Assembly: GCA_003650675.1 (NCBI GenBank)
Contig: QMRH01000001.1
Coordinates: forward strand, 24,814-88,813
Reading direction: 5' to 3'
Length of the DNA stretch: 64,000 nucleotides
From: Thermoprotei archaeon
GTDB lineage: Archaea > Thermoproteota > Thermoprotei > Thermofilales > B20-G17
Position numbers and translations under genes: made by a program. Positions within the stretch are counted from its first letter, which is position 1; each line of letters begins with the position of its first letter. Below the pieces are notes generated by a model, which was given only the letters and a program-made list of their open reading frames with translations, did not search any database and was not told the origin of the DNA. Below, piece by piece: positions 50,973 through 59,248 of the stretch.

Positions 50973-52555
50973 GAAGTTATTTTCGCCTTGCTTTTAAACT
51001 GGTTTTCATAGATTTTTCTAAGAGTCTCTAGCGTTGCTACTTCATAAGGGCTTTTATCGTATCTTATTCTAACTATTCTGGCGAACCTTAATGCATACCC
51101 TGATTTATATTTAGGACTTTTCTGTATCTCGTTGAACGCTACTTCGACAACTATTTTCGGCCTCACCCAGACCCTCCAACCCTCCTCCTTAACCTTAATG
51201 GCAAGCAGTTTCCTAGTCATCTCTTTAAACTCTTCGTCGCTTAAACCCTTAAAGGTTTTACCGACTACCATAAACTTGTTTGTTTTTTCATCGAAGACTG
51301 CAAGATAGTAGTCACTCAGCCATCCCTTCCTCCTTCCGTGCCCCCACTCCGCCCCCACTATGACTAGATCTAAGGTTTCTGAAGGTTTCACCTTAAACCA
51401 ATACCTGCCTCTTACACCTGGAGTATATGGGCTATCTATACGCTTAACCATTAGTCCTTCATTACCCATCTTTACGCTTTCATTGAAGAATTTTCTTGCT
51501 TCCTCTAGATCATTTGTCACTATTCTTTCTATCAGGATGTCGTCGTCTACAACTTTTGTCATAATCTCCCATCGTTTCGAATAGGGGAGATCTACCAAAA
51601 CTTTTCCGTCAATGTAGAGTATGTCGAAAACCTTTAGGGTTAAAGGCATTTCTCTAGCTAATTTCTCTATACCATGTTTTCTCCTTATTCTCCGCATTAA
51701 ATCTTGGAACCTTATTGGCTTTCCTTCTTTGAAGCTTATAGCCTCTGAATCTAATACTACCTCGTCTGCGTGGACTTTTTCTTCTACAAGCTTGACTACA
51801 TCGGGGAGACTTTCAGTCACATCAGTCAACCTACGGGTGAAGAGCTTGATGTCCTTCCCCCTTTTATGAACCTGCAACCTTATTCCATCATACTTGTATT
51901 CAAGGGATGCCCTTCCTCCGCACTCCTTTAAAGCTTCTCTCACATCCTGAGCCATTTCTGCAAGCATTGGTTTCACAGGTCTGAAAAGTTGAAGGTTTAC
52001 GTTAAGTATTCCCTTTGCTCCCTTTTTTACGGCAAGATGGGCTAAGTGGCCGATATCCGATATGAACATGTAGGCCTTTCTAACCTTGCTTACATCGACA
52101 TCAACAAGCTTAGCTATAGCCTCTAGTACTAGTCCCTCGTTTGCCCCTAATCTTGGTTCGCCAAATATCATTCTAAACAAATATTCTATTTCTTTTTCCT
52201 CAAGATTCACAAATATTCTTTCGAATATTCTTTGTTTTCTCCGACGAGAATCTTCACCCACGGTTTGCGCTACTTTCTCAAGTAAATTGTATACTTCAAG
52301 TACTGTGAGCTCCTTTTTAAGAAGCATGTTTACGCTTCGGGTGGTTTTTAAAGCCTTGCTAATCAACGACCATCCTGCATCTAGGCTCAGATCCGAATAT
52401 TCTGGGAAAATTCTGCCCACCATTAGCCTAACGGCTGGGGCTATCTCCTCTGGTTTAAGCTTCAAAAGAAGATCTACAATTAAATTTACTTTCTCGGTTC
52501 TACTTTTCCTAGACTCTATCTGCTCAAGGAATTCAACGAACCTTTTAAATAACAT
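50969..52555 (-). CDS. lig: ATP-dependent DNA ligase
   Basis: Joins nicks in duplex DNA during replication and repair via an AMP-lysine intermediate. The adenylation motif EYKYDGIR gives catalytic Lys near residue 221 of the shorter form, with further nucleotidyl transferase motifs FTRRLTDVTE, DSEAISF, EGLMVKR and WFKVKP. An N-terminal DNA-binding helical domain (1-~190) and a C-terminal OB fold (YKSGYALRFARIVRIR) complete the protein, typical of archaeal Lig1. I chose the ATG at 52555, with GGTGAT upstream, over a GTG at 52567; the length is 528. Confidence 0.95.
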   Translation of the reverse strand: MLFKRFVEFLEQIESRKSRTEKVNLIVDLLLKLKPEEIAPAVRLMVGRIFPEYSDLSLDAGWSLISKALKTTRSVNMLLKKELTVLEVYNLLEKVAQTVGEDSRRRKQRIFERIFVNLEEKEIEYLFRMIFGEPRLGANEGLVLEAIAKLVDVDVSKVRKAYMFISDIGHLAHLAVKKGAKGILNVNLQLFRPVKPMLAEMAQDVREALKECGGRASLEYKYDGIRLQVHKRGKDIKLFTRRLTDVTESLPDVVKLVEEKVHADEVVLDSEAISFKEGKPIRFQDLMRRIRRKHGIEKLAREMPLTLKVFDILYIDGKVLVDLPYSKRWEIMTKVVDDDILIERIVTNDLEEARKFFNESVKMGNEGLMVKRIDSPYTPGVRGRYWFKVKPSETLDLVIVGAEWGHGRRKGWLSDYYLAVFDEKTNKFMVVGKTFKGLSDEEFKEMTRKLLAIKVKEEGWRVWVRPKIVVEVAFNEIQKSPKYKSGYALRFARIVRIRYDKSPYEVATLETLRKIYENQFKSKAKITS

Positions 52556-52687
52556 CCCAGATATCACCGGTTTTGTCCAAGTATTTGAGTTGACATCGTT
52601 ACCTAAAAGGGCAAACGGAGTAAAATATGTATTATTTGTTTTAAACGATATTTGGGTATAATTTATGAAATAATCCTTGGAAACATT

Positions 52688-52695
52688 TTTATATA
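52688..52695 (+). promoter_or_regulatory. TATA box for a small RNA
   Basis: TTTATATA on the plus strand, centred about 26 nt before the GTAAAACAAGG at 52716, which begins the structured RNA candidate. Confidence 0.5.
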
Positions 52696-52714
52696 TTGAG
52701 GAATGACAATATAT

Positions 52715-52812
52715 TGTAAAACAAGGTGGGGAAACCCTGATGAATATGCGCCGGCTTTAATCCCTCCCGGAGAGGGATTGCCGGCACGGCCACGGGGCCC
52801 TGAAACCTTTTT
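52715..52812 (+). ncRNA. Structured small RNA candidate with C/D-like boxes
   Basis: Between the ligase and PhoU genes lies a GC-rich island in AT-rich surroundings. It has a long stem: GCCGGC at 52750-52755 and 52780-52785 pairs around AATCCCTC / GAGGGATT (52759-52766 with 52772-52779), a 14-bp stem with a 3-nt bulge and 5-nt loop. CTGATGA (52737-52743) and CTGA (52800-52803) sit on either side, as box C and box D would, and flanking GGGGAAA and TTTTTCC can pair. A TATA box lies at the right distance upstream, and T5 at 52808-52812 may terminate it. No protein frame fits. The family is unknown; a kink-turn/C-D-like RNA is the best guess. Confidence 0.55.
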
Positions 52813-52824
52813 CCATCAATCTGT

Positions 52825-53775
52825 TCAGCTTATTAAGTCACTTAAATCAGTGAGTATATCATATATTTCATTTAGATGACCTAAAACCATGCGCAAAGTT
52901 TTAGACGTTTTTCCAAGCACTTTTTCCCCTAGTTTGTCGAGTGAAACCTTGACATTTGAATCGAGATCCTTTATCAAGCCAGCTTCTTTTTCGCGCATTA
53001 AAGTTAGATCAACAAGTTTTCTTTGGTATTTATGAAGCTCATGAACCATTTTTCTAACTAGCTGGGCCTCCTTTTTGGTGATCTTATAGCCGTATCCTTT
53101 CTCCAGAAGATCTAGTGCAAGTTTTTCTGAAACGTCGCCAACTCTCTCTAAGCTTTGTACCGTCAATCTTAAATCTAGGAGCTTCACTTTTTCTTCTCCA
53201 GGTTTCATGGGATCCATTATGGCTTTTCTTATGCCCCTTACAGCTAGGAAATACAGCTTGTCGACACTATCATCCTTTCGTGCGACGGCTTCTACGAGTT
53301 CCCATAGCCCGTTTATCCATCCTTCAAGAGCGTCCTTATACATGGATCTAGTGATGCTATCCATTCTTCGAACGAGGGGTGTTATTTCCGGTTCGGCATC
53401 GCTGAAGCATTGAAGTATTATACGTTTCTTCGATTCCTCGATTATCTCTAAGCCTATAAGAAGGTTGCAGAGTCTATTTAGGTCTTCAAGAAATTTTTTG
53501 GGAAATCCCTTTTCCTTTGTCTCTATTTCAATTATATCGTAACCGTTAAGGTATGCGGCTAGAGTCTTTCTAATAGTATCTATGGGTGAAAAAATCAATT
53601 TTATTTCTCGTAAAACCATACCTTCTCCCTTATTGAGTGGCCGTATCTCTATGGTACCCTCCTGTGAAACGTTAACATACACTGCTCTGCTATTTCTCAG
53701 AAACTCCTTAACCCAAGACTTGGGAAGCGAGACATAGTAGGAGTTCCCTATTTTAACTACATTCCTTATCTTCAT
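52825..53775 (-). CDS. phoU: AbrB-PhoU phosphate-transport regulator
   Basis: An archaeal PhoU form: an N-terminal AbrB/SpoVT DNA-binding domain (KIGNSYYVSLPKSWVKEF) followed by PhoU-type helical bundles (about 90-316) with the conserved DxxVDxLYFLAVRGIRKA segment around residue 190 and VGDVSEKLALDLL. It probably represses phosphate-uptake genes and senses phosphate through a transporter; no pst genes lie here. 316 residues. Its start ATG at 53775 is 21 nt after the stop of the amidohydrolase gene on the same strand, so the two may share a transcript. Confidence 0.87.
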   Translation of the reverse strand: MKIRNVVKIGNSYYVSLPKSWVKEFLRNSRAVYVNVSQEGTIEIRPLNKGEGMVLREIKLIFSPIDTIRKTLAAYLNGYDIIEIETKEKGFPKKFLEDLNRLCNLLIGLEIIEESKKRIILQCFSDAEPEITPLVRRMDSITRSMYKDALEGWINGLWELVEAVARKDDSVDKLYFLAVRGIRKAIMDPMKPGEEKVKLLDLRLTVQSLERVGDVSEKLALDLLEKGYGYKITKKEAQLVRKMVHELHKYQRKLVDLTLMREKEAGLIKDLDSNVKVSLDKLGEKVLGKTSKTLRMVLGHLNEIYDILTDLSDLIS

Positions 53776-53796
53776 GCCAACCTGTTAACAAATATC

Positions 53797-55389
53797 TTAC
53801 ATGTATTTTATAAATAAATGGTTTTCTAGAGCGTTGTAAACGATTTCTCCATTAACGATGGTCATCAAAACCCTTATCTTTGGTAGCTCCTCTCCCGATG
53901 CTTCAAAGGGGTTTCCATTAACCACTATTATGTCCGCTTTTCTGCCTTCACTTATTAGGCCTGTCTGATCCTTGCTCACGATAGCGGGGTAAACAGTATA
54001 CATTTTTATTGCTTCATCGATACTTAACTTCTCGCCTCTAGTAAAATTGTAGAGTTCTATTTTCTCTTTTTCTCCTCGAAGTACAGCCGCATACACGCCG
54101 AGCCACGGGTTAAATGGTTCGACCGGTGCGTCGGAGGAGGCAGCTAGAATCCCACGGGCGGCTAAGAGGCTTTTAAAAGCGTATGCAAAGCGGCTTCTTT
54201 CTTCTCCAAGCCTTCTTACAATCCACCAGTCGCTTAATATAAAGTGGGGTTGTACTATAAGGTAAGGGGAGACATCTCTTATATCTTCTATAATAGTGGG
54301 GGTCACTACAGACACGTGTTCTATCCGCAGTAGATCTCCTCTTATACCCGAAGCTCTGGCTGCCTCTAAAACCTCCTTTATAGCCCTGTCTCCTATAGCG
54401 TGCACGGCTACCTGGAAACCGTGCTTTAGTGCTTGTCTAAAGAGGTCGCTAAGTTCTTTTTTCGGCATTAGTAGGTCACCTTTAACATCGGGTTTATCGC
54501 TGTACGGTTCCTGGAGTGCAGCAGTTCTACCGCCAAGGCTTCCGTCGGCAAACACCTTCACCCCCATTACCCTAATAAAATCGTCTTCTGGGCTAACGAG
54601 CAAGTCGGTATCCTTCAAGCGTTTCCAAGCTTCTAGATCAAAGTAAACTCTAACCTTTATCTTCAACTGACCCTTTGACCGTAGCAGTTGGAGGGCTTTA
54701 AACTCCTTTTCTGTAACAGACATAGCATGTATGGTTGTAAGTCCCGCGGCAAGCAACCTATCTATACCCTTCTTTAAAATTTCAGCTAATTCACTAAGTG
54801 AAGGCTCCGGGACCGCTTTGGCAACCAGTTCAACAGCATTTTCCTTTAACACTCCTGTAGGATCCCCGTTTTCGTCGAATTCAACACCAGTCTCCTTTAC
54901 AGCCGAGCCCCCATACACTCCAGCGATTTTGAGGGCTAAGGTATTTGCCACAGCGATGTGCCCACATACACGGATTAATAAAACCGGGTTTCTTGGAGCC
55001 GCATCGTCCAGATCCCTTCTCGTGGGATACCTCTTTTCAATAAACTTTTCCTGATCCCATCCCCTCCCCACTATCCATTTTCCCGGTCCCAGCTTCTCTG
55101 CTTGCTCGGCAACCTTCTCTTTAAGCACATCTATTGAATCTACGTCGCGTAGATCAAGAATCCTATCTGAAAGCGACAAACCGAGTAAATGTAGATGCGC
55201 ATCCTGGAACCCTGGTAAAACGGTGTATCCGTTAAGATCAACTACAATATCCCCTCTTCTAGCTTTCCTTAAAGCTTCTTCCCTCGACCCCACAAATGTT
55301 ACTTTATCCCCCTCAATCACTATACCTCCATCCCGAATCTGTTTTTCTCCGGTAAATATGGATGAACTTACCAGGATGAGTTTTCTCAT
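53797..55389 (-). CDS. YtcJ-like amidohydrolase (Amidohydro_3)
   Basis: A 530-residue amidohydrolase. N-terminal strands (NGYTVLPGFQDAHLHLLGLS) carry the first metal-binding HxH, AVHAIGDRAI and RIEHVSVV carry further ligands, and SSDAPVEPFNPWLGVYAAV is the late Asp-containing motif of the YtcJ-type group. Such enzymes hydrolyse amides of unknown identity or formamide-type bonds. A YtcJ-specific signature near IVGRGWDQEKF is also present. Its role is unknown. Convenient distance to the divergent AnmK gene (90 nt) suggests a shared promoter region. Confidence 0.85.
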   Translation of the reverse strand: MRKLILVSSSIFTGEKQIRDGGIVIEGDKVTFVGSREEALRKARRGDIVVDLNGYTVLPGFQDAHLHLLGLSLSDRILDLRDVDSIDVLKEKVAEQAEKLGPGKWIVGRGWDQEKFIEKRYPTRRDLDDAAPRNPVLLIRVCGHIAVANTLALKIAGVYGGSAVKETGVEFDENGDPTGVLKENAVELVAKAVPEPSLSELAEILKKGIDRLLAAGLTTIHAMSVTEKEFKALQLLRSKGQLKIKVRVYFDLEAWKRLKDTDLLVSPEDDFIRVMGVKVFADGSLGGRTAALQEPYSDKPDVKGDLLMPKKELSDLFRQALKHGFQVAVHAIGDRAIKEVLEAARASGIRGDLLRIEHVSVVTPTIIEDIRDVSPYLIVQPHFILSDWWIVRRLGEERSRFAYAFKSLLAARGILAASSDAPVEPFNPWLGVYAAVLRGEKEKIELYNFTRGEKLSIDEAIKMYTVYPAIVSKDQTGLISEGRKADIIVVNGNPFEASGEELPKIRVLMTIVNGEIVYNALENHLFIKYM

Positions 55390-55478
55390 GATTCCTTCCC
55401 CCCTTTGATTAAAAGGTCACCGCACTTATATCTCCTATAATGGTTTACCTTTAAAAATTATTTGACCGTATATAGCCT

Positions 55479-56678
55479 ATGGCAAAGAACGGTCTTGAAA
55501 GGCTAATAGAAGTTAAGAGGAAGGATAGGAGGCTAGTTATAGGCTTAATGTCAGGCACCTCTGCAGACGGTGTTTCAGCGGTTCTCGTGGAATTAAAAGG
55601 ATGTGGAGTAAACACACGGTATAAGATTCTTGCGTATAAAACCTACCCTTATCCGAGCGAAGTGAGAGAGAAGATTTTCTCCCTATTCGATCCCAAGACA
55701 AGTACAGTTGATGAAATATGCTTCATGAACTTCATATTAGGGGAAATATTCGCAGAGGCTGCACTCAAGATAGCGAAAGAAGCTAATATAGATATAGAAG
55801 ACATAGATTTGATAGGTTCCCATGGACAAACCATATATCATCAACCAAATCCACGGAGTATAGCTGGCTACGAGAGCCGTGCCACGCTTCAAATAGGCGA
55901 GCCCTCTGTCATAGCCGAGAGGACAGGCAGGATAACTGTAGCCGACTTTAGGCCAAGAGATGTGGCCGCCGGGGGACAAGGGGCGCCGATAGTAGCATAT
56001 GTAGACTATATATTGTTTAGACATGAAGAGAAAAACAGGGCGGTTCAAAACATAGGAGGAATAGCTAACGTAACGTATATCCCCCGGAAAGCCGATATAA
56101 ATGATATTATAGCGTTTGACACAGGGCCTGGAAACATGGTCATTGACGCCATAGTTTACTTGATAAGTAAGGGTGAAATGACCTACGATAAGGATGGCAG
56201 GATTGCCGCAAAGGGCACGATATCCGAGGAACTATTAGAATGGCTTATGGGCCATCCATTTATTAAGAAAAGGCCTCCAAAAACCACGGGAAGAGAAGAA
56301 TTTGGACTAGATTTTGCGAGGAAGGTCTACAACAGGGGTTTAAAGCTTGGTCTTAGAGATGAAGATATCGTGGCAACGGTAACCGCTTTCACAGCAAAGT
56401 CGATAGCATACAGCTACGAGAAATTCCTTCCTGAGAGGGTGGATGAAATGATTTTGGGGGGAGGCGGATGCTTCAACAAAACTTTAGTAAAAATGTTAAA
56501 AGAGTACCTCGGCTACGTTAAAATACTCTTCCATGAAGACTTCGGCATACCGGCGCAGGCCAAGGAGCCTCTCTTAATGGCTATACTTGCAAATGAGGTA
56601 ATCTGTGGGAATCCAAATAACGCCCCCAGTGCAACTGGAGCTCGAAGAAACGTTGTAATGGGTAAAATCCTACTTTAA
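55479..56678 (+). CDS. anmK: Anhydro-N-acetylmuramic acid kinase (AnmK family)
   Basis: Phosphorylates and opens anhydro-MurNAc in bacterial cell-wall recycling. The sugar-kinase/ASKHA motifs are very clear: GLMSGTSADGV, LIGSHGQTIYHQP, LQIGEPSVIAERTG, VADFRPRDVAAGGQGAPI, QNIGGIANVTYIP, IAFDTGPGNMVIDA and FGIPAQAKEPLLMA. At 399 residues it is close to bacterial AnmK (about 370). The domain is unusual for an archaeon without murein; it may recycle MurNAc from prey or growth medium, or act on another anhydrosugar. Transfer from bacteria is the likely origin. Confidence 0.9.
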   Translation: MAKNGLERLIEVKRKDRRLVIGLMSGTSADGVSAVLVELKGCGVNTRYKILAYKTYPYPSEVREKIFSLFDPKTSTVDEICFMNFILGEIFAEAALKIAKEANIDIEDIDLIGSHGQTIYHQPNPRSIAGYESRATLQIGEPSVIAERTGRITVADFRPRDVAAGGQGAPIVAYVDYILFRHEEKNRAVQNIGGIANVTYIPRKADINDIIAFDTGPGNMVIDAIVYLISKGEMTYDKDGRIAAKGTISEELLEWLMGHPFIKKRPPKTTGREEFGLDFARKVYNRGLKLGLRDEDIVATVTAFTAKSIAYSYEKFLPERVDEMILGGGGCFNKTLVKMLKEYLGYVKILFHEDFGIPAQAKEPLLMAILANEVICGNPNNAPSATGARRNVVMGKILL

Positions 56679-56743
56679 TCCCTGATATAAACATCGATTA
56701 TAATATAATAATAAATGTTAATTATAGTAAACAGGGGGTCTAT

Positions 56744-57424
56744 CTGGATAAGCTCTCGGAGAAAAATATTGTAATATTAATTGCATGTAGAAAGCCTCGG
56801 CCCTTCACTTACCTTTTGAACAAAATCAAAATGAGTAGGGGTGGACTCTCCCTTGCTTTAAAAAGGTTGACCCATCAAGGATACCTGAGAAAAAACGATG
56901 CTGGACTATACGTTTTAACCGACAAGGGTCAACGGCTTTTAATGGAATACGAGGCTATGAGGCTTGCACGTGAACTAATATCGCTGGCTGGGGAGGAAGG
57001 CCTATTACTAATCCACGAAAAGGTGTCTGAGGTAGCGTTTAAAAGAATCTATGAGGCGTTGATGAGGGCTCAAATGCTCTCAAAATACTTTAAAGTAAAA
57101 AACTTTAGGGAGAAATTCAGGATGTTGATGGAGGAGGCAAAGAAGTTAAAGTATGGTGACATTGTCTTAGACGAGGAAAACAGATTAAAGGATGTTTTTG
57201 AAAGGGAGAGACCTGAATTACAGTTCAATGTTTTTCTGGGGTTAATACCGGATCAGAAATGGTGCCAACGTGAAATAGAAACCATTAAAAAGCTTTTAAA
57301 CAGCCTAAAGCCAGATTATTTCCTAGATGAAGGAGCTAGAAACTTCTATTTGGAAGCCTCTAAAACTCTAGAAAATTTCTTTGAATTCTTTGGAGATATA
57401 GCCAAAAAATACAAAGGAATATAG
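56744..57424 (+). CDS. Winged-helix regulator, start uncertain
   Basis: The first canonical start (TTG 56816) cuts into the winged helix; the open frame upstream adds KLSEKNIVILIACRKPRPF (before the Tyr-Leu-Leu), giving a complete PadR/MarR-like wHTH together with SRGGLSLALKRLTHQGYLRK and a wing. The CTG at 56744 is in frame, with AGGGGG six nt upstream, and may be used as a start; alternatively a G-run artefact hides an ATG at 56715. The C-terminal ~100 residues are helical and unfamiliar, with PDYFLDEGARNFYLEAS near the end. 226 residues from CTG. Follows AnmK on the same strand. Confidence 0.65.
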   Translation: MDKLSEKNIVILIACRKPRPFTYLLNKIKMSRGGLSLALKRLTHQGYLRKNDAGLYVLTDKGQRLLMEYEAMRLARELISLAGEEGLLLIHEKVSEVAFKRIYEALMRAQMLSKYFKVKNFREKFRMLMEEAKKLKYGDIVLDEENRLKDVFERERPELQFNVFLGLIPDQKWCQREIETIKKLLNSLKPDYFLDEGARNFYLEASKTLENFFEFFGDIAKKYKGI

Positions 57425-57441
57425 GTGGTTAAACTCGCGGT

Positions 57442-57789
57442 TTAAGGGGAAGAGGCTCGACTACATATGCTTTTATTAAGCCATTTAATGTAGCCCTCTA
57501 GGCCAGCTACTATAGGTAAAGCAATTATCTCCGGAACACTGTAGCTATGGTTCTCCCTTATGCTCTTAGTTAACTCTGGAAGCACATCTAAACGTGTTTT
57601 CATTATAAGTAGGGTTTCCTCGGCCTCCTCTATTTTCCCCTGCCACCAAAAGAATGATTTAATGTTCTTTATGATGTTCACGCAGGCAGCAAGTTTTCTT
57701 TCTAGAACCAGTTTAGCTATTTTTTCTCCTTCCTCAGGCGACGGGGAGGTAACTAAAACTACTACTTCTACTCCCTTTAGCATGGGCAT
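57442..57789 (-). CDS. cutA: CutA1 divalent ion tolerance protein
   Basis: A trimeric, very stable protein of 115 residues, with the family landmarks LVTSPSPEEGEKIAKLVLERKLAACVNI, SFFWWQGKIEEAEETLLIMKT and the C-terminal YSVPEIIALPI. It is linked to copper tolerance in bacteria, but the archaeal role is unclear. The first Met at residue 1 and a second at residue 3 are both possible. It lies between a convergent regulator gene and another minus-strand regulator 37 nt upstream. Confidence 0.93.
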   Translation of the reverse strand: MPMLKGVEVVVLVTSPSPEEGEKIAKLVLERKLAACVNIIKNIKSFFWWQGKIEEAEETLLIMKTRLDVLPELTKSIRENHSYSVPEIIALPIVAGLEGYIKWLNKSICSRASSP

Positions 57790-57826
57790 CGAATTAAAAA
57801 TACTGTTAAGGCTTTTAAGGTTTAGA

Positions 57827-58219
57827 TTATTTTCGGGGCATGTAGAACTCGTCTGGGAAGAATATCTGCATGTTGCTAAGCTTCAGGCTTTCCAGGATCT
57901 CTCCTAGCATCTCCTGTTTTATTCTCACAGTAAAGCAGAGCCCACAGAAGTATCTTGCTACGGTGTCCCTATTGCCTTTAATTATTTGCTCCGCAACACG
58001 TCTACACATCTCAACTATCTCTTCGTCATTTTCCAGTATTGTAAATAATTTGTAGCCTCTTTTTGAACTAATGTAATAGCTTATCGCTGGCTGCGAGACA
58101 CCGAGTTTTCTAGCGGCCTCAACCTGCGATAAACTGTAGTCCTGTATAAGAATATTAGCTATAATTCTTCTTAAGGCAGGTAAAATGTATTTTGAATATA
58201 TTTCACAAAACGTTCTCAT
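57827..58219 (-). CDS. Helix-turn-helix regulator with Cys pair
   Basis: A 130-residue archaeal regulator (COG2522-like). The HTH lies at residues ~25-55 (DYSLSQVEAARKLGVSQPAISYYISSKRG). Downstream, helices with RRVAEQI and a Cys pair (FCGLC, about 89-93), with another Cys earlier (C5, C72), could bind iron-sulfur or zinc. It is 37 nt upstream of cutA and 31 nt downstream of the PLP enzyme gene; a metal- or sulfur-sensing regulator for these neighbours would be sensible, but is inference. Confidence 0.7.
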   Translation of the reverse strand: MRTFCEIYSKYILPALRRIIANILIQDYSLSQVEAARKLGVSQPAISYYISSKRGYKLFTILENDEEIVEMCRRVAEQIIKGNRDTVARYFCGLCFTVRIKQEMLGEILESLKLSNMQIFFPDEFYMPRK

Positions 58220-58249
58220 GTTTAGCCCTCGACAGCCATATGTCTAATA

Positions 58250-59194
58250 TTATATGGAGTGTCGCTTATTTATCTTCAAGTGTTTGGCAAATATCTCAAC
58301 GTACTTGAAACCATCGTCAGGAAATATTAAAACATAAACGCCGTGACCCAGAATGTTCTTTATTTTTTGGAAGGCTTTAAATACGGCGCCGGAACTCAAG
58401 CCTATAAATATTCCTTCCTTTCTAGCGACTTCTATGGAGCCTTTAACCGCCTCTTCCAGCGACACGTCGATTATTTTCCAGGGGCTAGCGTGGGCTAGCC
58501 ACTTCGGCTTAGTCTCTATCCTTTTTATGCCTGGAATGCTTTCACCTTTTCTAGGCTGAACACCAACTATTTTTACGTCTCCAAAAGCTTCTCTAAGCCT
58601 CATCGAGAGGGCTGCTATGTGTCCCGAGGTTCCTATGCCGGCTATAAGGCATGTTGGTTTTCTCCCGATGGACTTTAACTGTTCAACAAGCTCCTTGCCG
58701 GTATATTCGTAGTGTGACTGGAAGTTTGCATCGTTTTTAAATTGATTTAGGTTTACGGCTCCATCTCTTTTAGCGTCGGCCTCTACAGTTTCGATGAAAT
58801 CCCAATCTATTGTTTCAAAGTCTGTGCGGACGACCTCTACGCCATATACTCTAAGTATTATTTCGGTGGTGGTTGGGGTGGTTCGAGGGATATATGCCCG
58901 AAACCTCTTTCCATAAAAATTCGATAAAGCAGCTAAAGCTATACCCATATTTCCGGAAGTTGCTTCATAGAGGCTGTTGAAATCGTTCTTCTCTAGGGCC
59001 CTTAAGAGCATGAGCCAGACTGGCCTATCCTTGATGCTGCGGCTAAAAGGATTATAGAATTCTAGTTTAGCCCATACCTCAAATCCCTCTCTTGTCTCGC
59101 TTTTCAACTTTAGGAGTGGGGTGGGCCAATTATCCTTGAGCAGAGAGACCGCGTCCTCAAAAACCCTTAAATTTTTTCTTTCCATGGGCATCAC
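58250..59194 (-). CDS. Cysteine synthase-like PLP enzyme
   Basis: A fold-type II PLP enzyme of 314 residues. FYNPFSRSIKDRP contains the PLP Lys (about 55), ATSGNMGIALAA binds phosphate of PLP, AGIGTSGHIAAL is the later glycine-rich loop, and GIFIGLSSGAVF closes the active site. These are the features of CysK/CysM or archaeal O-phosphoserine sulfhydrylase; the SGNMG form instead of SGNTG is a common archaeal variant. It likely makes cysteine from O-phosphoserine or O-acetylserine and sulfide. The protein begins MMPMER, so any of three Met codons may start it. Confidence 0.88.
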   Translation of the reverse strand: MMPMERKNLRVFEDAVSLLKDNWPTPLLKLKSETREGFEVWAKLEFYNPFSRSIKDRPVWLMLLRALEKNDFNSLYEATSGNMGIALAALSNFYGKRFRAYIPRTTPTTTEIILRVYGVEVVRTDFETIDWDFIETVEADAKRDGAVNLNQFKNDANFQSHYEYTGKELVEQLKSIGRKPTCLIAGIGTSGHIAALSMRLREAFGDVKIVGVQPRKGESIPGIKRIETKPKWLAHASPWKIIDVSLEEAVKGSIEVARKEGIFIGLSSGAVFKAFQKIKNILGHGVYVLIFPDDGFKYVEIFAKHLKINKRHSI

Positions 59195-59248
59195 TTATAA
59201 CATTGTTATAGCACTGCTAGCCTTCCTGATAAAGTTAACTATCCTTCC

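Noticed and set aside
52737..52806. Hammerhead ribozyme core (CTGATGA ... GAAA)
   Set aside because: The bases next to CTGATGA and before GAAA do not pair to form stem II, and no GUH cleavage site follows a stem III.
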